From positions 309,899 to 373,898 of the forward strand of contig NZ_LN868935.1 of the NCBI RefSeq assembly GCF_001244735.1: a stretch of 64,000 nt of DNA, written 5' to 3'. The notes below the pieces were generated by a model. It ran no database searches, was not told the DNA's origin, and saw only the letters and a list, made by a program, of their open reading frames with translations. Positions within the stretch are counted from its first letter, which is position 1, and every line of letters starts with the position of its first letter. This DNA comes from Bacillus andreraoultii (GTDB lineage Bacteria; Bacillota; Bacilli; Bacillales; Caldibacillaceae). This document shows, in pieces, positions 60,005 through 64,000 of the stretch. Made by a program: the position numbers and the translations under genes.

Positions 60005-60487
60005 ACCATAAGAATAATCATTTGCTAAAACCCCACCCCTCCAACCCGCATTCCACCGTTTCACTCATAATAATGTTTTGCTACAGACCCCTCATTTTTA
60101 TCCAATTTTAGATTAAAATCGGTCGTTTTTCGGGCCTTTTTCGGCTGTTTTTTCACGGTTTTTTCGGAGTTGGAATAAAGTTTTGCCATAATAGAGGGAA
60201 GAAAATGGTTGAGATAAGAGGTAAAGAAAAAAGATAAAAATAGTGGAAAAATTATTGAGATTATATTGATTAGTATATTGGATAAACCCACTATTATCAA
60301 TCGGTTTAGGTACATATATGTATTGAAATGATATTGAAAAAGACATAAAAAACTCGGGATCCTGATGTGGAAAAACCGAGTTTTTAATGAGTTTTATATT
60401 GAAAAAGCAAATGTTTATTTTGACAGTATTGGTGGTGAAGTTAGCAAGAGTTTATTTTGGTTGCCAAGAGATTAATATTTATCTACA
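60005..60487. repeat. Long direct repeat R2 (right edge of the accessory island)
   Basis: Diverged copy of R1 (51524-52015), same orientation, 8.5 kb away. Its hairpin reads AAAAACTCGG and CCGAGTTTTT, where R1 has AAAAATCCGGGTT and AACCCGAATTTTT; both sides have changed together, so the stem is conserved while the sequence is not. Its right end overlaps the last codons of rlmCD. Confidence 0.75.
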
Positions 60488-61871
60488 CCACCCTAGACAT
60501 CCACGCCACACACTCAACATGCATCGTTTGTGGAAACATATCAACAGGTTGCATGTATTCGATCTTATATTTCTTGGTCAATTTATTTAGATCCTTCGCT
60601 AACGTAGACGGGTTGCACGATACGTAAACGACTTTTTTTGCTTCCGTTTTCAAGATTGTATCCAGTAATGCGTCGTCACAACCGCTCCGTGGAGGATCAA
60701 TGATAACAACGTCTGGTTTCCATCCTGCCTTTACCCATTTTGGCATAACGGTTTCCGCTTTTCCAACTTCATAATGGGCATTTTTCACTCCAAGACGACG
60801 GGCATTGTTCCTTGCGTCCTCGATTCCTTCTTGAATTACGTCCATCCCCCGAATTTCACCGGCCCGATCTGCAATCCATAATCCAATTGTCCCGACACCA
60901 CAGTAGGCATCAACGACCTTCTCTTTACCAGTTAATTGCGCTGCTTTTTTCACTTCATCATATAACTTTACCGTTTGGATTGGATTTAATTGGAAGAAAG
61001 CACGAGACGATAATTCAAAACTTATGTCACCTAATACTTCTTGAATGGATTGTTCTCCACCAAGTTGAAGGGATTCATCACCAAAGATGAGCGAGGTTTT
61101 TTTCCCGTTAACGTTTTGAATAATAGATTTCACCTCGGGAAGACGCATTTGGATTTCTGAAACAATTAATTCCTTCTTCGGTAGTTCTTTTTTAGCTGTT
61201 ATTAAAACAACTTGAACCTCACCCGTACCGACTGCAACGCGTGCTACAATTGTTCGGACAATACCAGAATGTTTTCTTTCATTATATACAGGTACTTTTA
61301 AGTCGCTTAAAATCTCTTTTACAACGCGGACAGCTTTATTTGTTGCTGGGTGTTGAACAATACAGTTTGGGATATCAATTAAACGGTGTGAGTTCATACT
61401 GAAAAGCCCAGCTATGTAATTTCCCTTTATTTCTCCTAATTGGAATTGTGATTTATTTCGATATAACCACGGATCGTCCATTCCGATTGTCGGGCGAATT
61501 ACAAGTTGTTCGGTGTTTAACTTTGTATGTCGTTCCAATGCTTGAATGACTAAATCGCGCTTTTCGATAAGTTGTTGGTTATATGCTAAATGCTGAATTT
61601 GGCAGCCTCCACAATCTTCATAAATGGGGCAAGGCGGGTTCACTCTGTGGGGCGATTTTTTTCGAATCTTTTTAATCCGCCCTTCTGCAAATTTCTGTTG
61701 AATATTTGTTGCTTCAACAACCACTTCTTCCCCTGGCAATGCTCCAGGTACAAAGACGACTTGTTTTTTAAAATAGCCGACACCTTCCCCATTAATGCCG
61801 AGGCGTTTAATCGTTAACGGGAAAACTTGTCCTTTTGTAATTTTGACCGTTGTATTTGTTTGTTTTTTCAT
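60483..61871 (-). CDS. rlmCD: 23S rRNA (uracil-C5)-methyltransferase RlmCD
   Basis: A 462-residue member of the RumA family. An N-terminal TRAM domain ([20 protein letters not shown]) precedes the iron-sulfur cluster cysteines ([18 protein letters not shown]). The methylase core has [20 protein letters not shown] and [14 protein letters not shown], and the catalytic cysteine is in [17 protein letters not shown]. In Bacillus the homologous enzyme methylates U747 and U1939 of 23S rRNA. This is a core gene; the accessory island lies directly downstream of it. Confidence 0.88.
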   Translation of the reverse strand: MKKQTNTTVKITKGQVFPLTIKRLGINGEGVGYFKKQVVFVPGALPGEEVVVEATNIQQKFAEGRIKKIRKKSPHRVNPPCPIYEDCGGCQIQHLAYNQQLIEKRDLVIQALERHTKLNTEQLVIRPTIGMDDPWLYRNKSQFQLGEIKGNYIAGLFSMNSHRLIDIPNCIVQHPATNKAVRVVKEILSDLKVPVYNERKHSGIVRTIVARVAVGTGEVQVVLITAKKELPKKELIVSEIQMRLPEVKSIIQNVNGKKTSLIFGDESLQLGGEQSIQEVLGDISFELSSRAFFQLNPIQTVKLYDEVKKAAQLTGKEKVVDAYCGVGTIGLWIADRAGEIRGMDVIQEGIEDARNNARRLGVKNAHYEVGKAETVMPKWVKAGWKPDVVIIDPPRSGCDDALLDTILKTEAKKVVYVSCNPSTLAKDLNKLTKKYKIEYMQPVDMFPQTMHVECVAWMSRVV

Positions 61872-62053
61872 CTACGTCATCCTCTAAATTGAAATCATGT
61901 TCTTTTTCATATGGTAGTTGAGGGAGAGGGGAAATGTCAACTTTCACCTAAAAAAGGTATGTGTCAAGAGTTTCTCGGTCTTGTTTTTACACCAATACTT
62001 CAGGCACTCTATTTTTGTACAGCTATTTCAGCTACCGCGCTAACGCTTGCTGG

Positions 62054-62107
62054 CCTAGAATAATTTGTTCGGTTCTAAAAAACAAGAACCAAACAAATTA
62101 TTCTAGG
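62054..62107. terminator. Long hairpin at the end of the ISLre2 transposase gene
   Basis: CCTAGAATAATTTGTTCGGT and, on the other side, ACCAAACAAATTATTCTAGG pair over 22 of 23 positions. It lies just after the transposase stop and within the element. It can protect the transposase from outside transcription. Confidence 0.75.
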
Positions 62108-62116
62108 GTACTTCTA

Positions 62117-63526
62117 TTACCGAAAACATTTTAATAATTTCCCTGTCGCTGTTGAGTGGGCGACGTACAAGCTTATACTACCGTTTTTTACACCGATAGA
62201 AGGTTGTGTAGGCTGGCGTAATACTTGAGACATACGAATGGTTCTTTTCACTTCACGATGCTTTCTTTCACTTCGTCCTTGTGCCTTTAAATATACGTCT
62301 CGCAAAGTTCCGTTGATTATCCCTTGTTTTACTTTTACCATGGCCTCCGCACCTTCTTTACTCCAATGCATACCTCTTTTCTTCATCCTGAAAGAAATAC
62401 GGCGTTGATTCGACTCCATTCCACCTAACCCACGCGCATCTTTTGGATGACTTTTCACTTTATCTCGCCAATCAAAAATCCGATCCCAATTATTCAAAAT
62501 ATAACCTCGAAAATCATTTACTTTTTTTATCTCTTTTTCGTCGGTTAGCATACTTTCAAATGTATCCAAATATAATGAAAAGGCCTTTTTATCATGGTCT
62601 GATAAAGCTTGTTGAATAGACCCCTTGAATTTATTCTTTTTCCAGCCTAAAGCTCGGTTTAAGGCTTCACCTATGTGATACGAGTCTAATTGATTTAATA
62701 CTTGGTGTTTCGACTGTGAAAAAGCCTCTTGGAACTTCTCAGCTGTATATCCTCTGCCCCCGTCACTATTCGTAATTACATGTGTATTTTCTATCGAATA
62801 TTCATTGGCAGAAAAGGCCTGAAATTCCTTCCAAAACGTGTTTGTTGGCTGGGTTGTCATAATTACCTTTTGGTTTCTCAAAGAGACGCGCTTGCCATTT
62901 TTATTCCATCCCTCATAAATAATCCCGTGGCAAACTTCCATCTGTTTTTTTCTTTCTGTCCCCCGAACAAATACACCATCAGCTTCTGCATATAAAAAAT
63001 CAACTTTCTTTCCTTCTGGCAACGATGCCGATTCTTCAAGTTCATCCACCATTTCTTGGTCAGCCTTTGCTTGGGCCTCTCCAACCTTTTTCACAATATT
63101 ACCGACTGTTGTATGGCTAACATTTACAGCCGACCATTCTTTTAAAATACGTGCAGATTCACGGTATGTATTTTCACTTGCTAATTCAGCTACCTTTACT
63201 TCCACCAGAGGGCTATACCTTTGATGTTTTATGAACCCTAGCCACTCATCTAAGGGATAGTGTGGATTTCCATTAACATCATGCATAAGCGTCCTCTTAA
63301 AGCGAACAGATCCGAAAATAAATTGGATTGTCTTCTCATCGTTTCTTTCAACTGTCCAATTTTCCGTTTGCTTATTTTCTTTGATTACTTGATTAATATT
63401 AGTAAAAACATCCCCAACTAATGATGCGAATGTTTCATACATCAAGATTTGAAGTTGTTCCTCGAATTCAATTAAATTATTTGTTTCCTTTATTAATCCA
63501 TAAATTCTTGATATAATTTTATCCAT
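62117..63526 (-). CDS. ISLre2-family transposase (UPF0236)
   Basis: A 469-residue protein: FGSVRFKRTLMHDVNGNPHY, YRESARILKEWSAVNVSHTT, then YAEADGVFVRGTERKKQMEV (first acidic residue), and VITNSDGGRGYTAEKFQEAF. This is the pattern of the ISLre2 family, long listed as UPF0236. The frame is intact and full length. It lies between rlmCD and a glucosaminidase gene. Confidence 0.9.
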   Translation of the reverse strand: MDKIISRIYGLIKETNNLIEFEEQLQILMYETFASLVGDVFTNINQVIKENKQTENWTVERNDEKTIQFIFGSVRFKRTLMHDVNGNPHYPLDEWLGFIKHQRYSPLVEVKVAELASENTYRESARILKEWSAVNVSHTTVGNIVKKVGEAQAKADQEMVDELEESASLPEGKKVDFLYAEADGVFVRGTERKKQMEVCHGIIYEGWNKNGKRVSLRNQKVIMTTQPTNTFWKEFQAFSANEYSIENTHVITNSDGGRGYTAEKFQEAFSQSKHQVLNQLDSYHIGEALNRALGWKKNKFKGSIQQALSDHDKKAFSLYLDTFESMLTDEKEIKKVNDFRGYILNNWDRIFDWRDKVKSHPKDARGLGGMESNQRRISFRMKKRGMHWSKEGAEAMVKVKQGIINGTLRDVYLKAQGRSERKHREVKRTIRMSQVLRQPTQPSIGVKNGSISLYVAHSTATGKLLKCFR

Positions 63527-63674
63527 GAGAAGGCCTCTTTCTAAATGTATTAAGCCTGGTAGCTTACATTTATATTAGAGTGCCTTCTCTTTTTTTGCCA
63601 GTTAATATTTTCCAAAACGTGGTATTTTAACCCCCGAGTAATATTTTACACATATCTATTGTAATTATATAACT

Positions 63675-63713
63675 CAAAAAAGACCCACAGATAATGATTA
63701 CTTCTGTGGATCT
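63675..63713 (-). terminator. Terminator of the glucosaminidase gene
   Basis: On the minus strand AGATCCACAGA, loop, TCTGTGGGTCT followed by TTTTTT. Confidence 0.85.
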
Positions 63714-63723
63714 TCATAAAATA

Positions 63724-64000
63724 TTATTTATAGACAGGAATTTCTAAATTAAGATAATACACACCAATATCTTGGTACAATCTGTACATTGTATTAATTT
63801 GTTTATAAGCCCAAGCTATGTCAGTAGCGTATTGGTGTGTTGCATACTTATAAGTATCCATAGCAGATGGATTCCAACGCATTTTATATAATGTATTTTG
63901 ACCAGCTTTGACATAGTTATTACCAATAAATGCCGCTCCACCAATAATAGCTTTTTCAGGCGTTGTCCATCCTTCACGGTATGCTCTTTCTGCAGCACCC
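63724..64000 (-). CDS. Glucosaminidase domain protein, C-terminal end only
   Basis: The minus strand carries an open frame from the window edge to a stop at 63724-63726: AAERAYREGWTTPEKAIIGG, FIGNNYVKAGQNTLYKMRWN, HQYATDIAWAYKQINTMYRL, ending NLEIPVYK. This is the end of an endo-beta-N-acetylglucosaminidase (LytD/GH73 type), which cuts cell-wall glycan during growth or cell separation. Only about 91 residues are in the window. The terminator follows. Confidence 0.8.
   Translation of the reverse strand, partial: GAAERAYREGWTTPEKAIIGGAAFIGNNYVKAGQNTLYKMRWNPSAMDTYKYATHQYATDIAWAYKQINTMYRLYQDIGVYYLNLEIPVYK

Larger units (their letters stand above)
62002..63585. mobile_element. ISLre2-family insertion sequence
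   Basis: Short inverted ends AGGCACTCTA (62002-62011) and TAGAGTGCCT (63576-63585) enclose one transposase gene. No target duplication was found. Confidence 0.75.

Noticed and set aside
1..64000. CRISPR arrays, tRNA or rRNA genes
   Set aside because: I found no regularly spaced repeats of 24-40 bases and no cloverleaf-like sequences on reading both strands.

Overview
The window is low-GC Firmicute DNA, most likely from a member of the Bacillaceae. The evidence is the AGGAGG-type ribosome binding sites, Bacillus-like core genes (the zinc uptake operon and rlmCD), A/T-rich promoters, and Firmicute mobile elements (Tn916/ICEBs1-type ICE genes, IS66, ISL3, ISLre2). The genus cannot be fixed from the sequence alone.

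Layout. 0-9.5 kb is chromosomal. It holds a small XRE regulator with a membrane protein, a VanZ-like protein, an Rrf2 regulator with a thioredoxin-reductase-like flavoprotein, and a zinc uptake operon. In that operon a ZinT-like lipoprotein, an AdcA-like solute-binding protein, an ATPase and a permease lie behind a perfect 23-bp Zur-type palindrome. The two lipoproteins share an unusual histidine/tryptophan-rich repeat domain. 9.8-18.3 kb is the wreck of a Tn916/ICEBs1-type conjugative element: MobT relaxase, an oriT-like hairpin cluster, a TcpA/FtsK coupling protein, two DUF961 genes (one with a stop codon) and an MT-A70 methylase. One DDE insertion sequence adjoins it, and a complete IS66 element with an 8-bp target duplication separates the relaxase from oriT. 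18.3-21.9 kb holds a VanR/VanS-like two-component system with a D-Ala-D-Ala carboxypeptidase and DUF1413.

22-51 kb is a large prophage whose own genes are all on the minus strand. It has three tandem serine recombinases, a lysis and tail-fibre end, the packaging genes with an enzyme cassette between them, and a replication module. It is defective. The large terminase is fused in frame to the C-terminal part of a fibronectin-repeat tail protein, so the whole head and tail module is missing. The amidase has a stop at codon 3, VRR-NUC is frameshifted, and DUF2800 is cut at the right edge. Two plus-strand or divergent cargo cassettes sit inside it: XRE with peptide deformylase, and TetR with a GAP-family transporter.

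52-60 kb is an accessory island between two diverged direct repeats of about 485 bp. It carries a Vat-type acetyltransferase, a truncated GNAT, an ISL3 element, a TipA-like MerR with an ABC-2 exporter (both promoters have the 19-bp spacer of MerR-activated genes), and an alpha/beta hydrolase divergent from a TetR regulator. 60.5-64 kb returns to chromosome-like DNA with rlmCD, an ISLre2 element and the end of a glucosaminidase gene.

The window therefore reads as a recombination hot spot in which an ICE, a prophage and a drug-response island have piled up and decayed. The most unusual points are the zinc-binding repeat domain, the terminase-tail fusion, the IS66 insertion between relaxase and oriT, the terminal motif recurring beside cargo genes, and the long direct repeats with a covarying hairpin.
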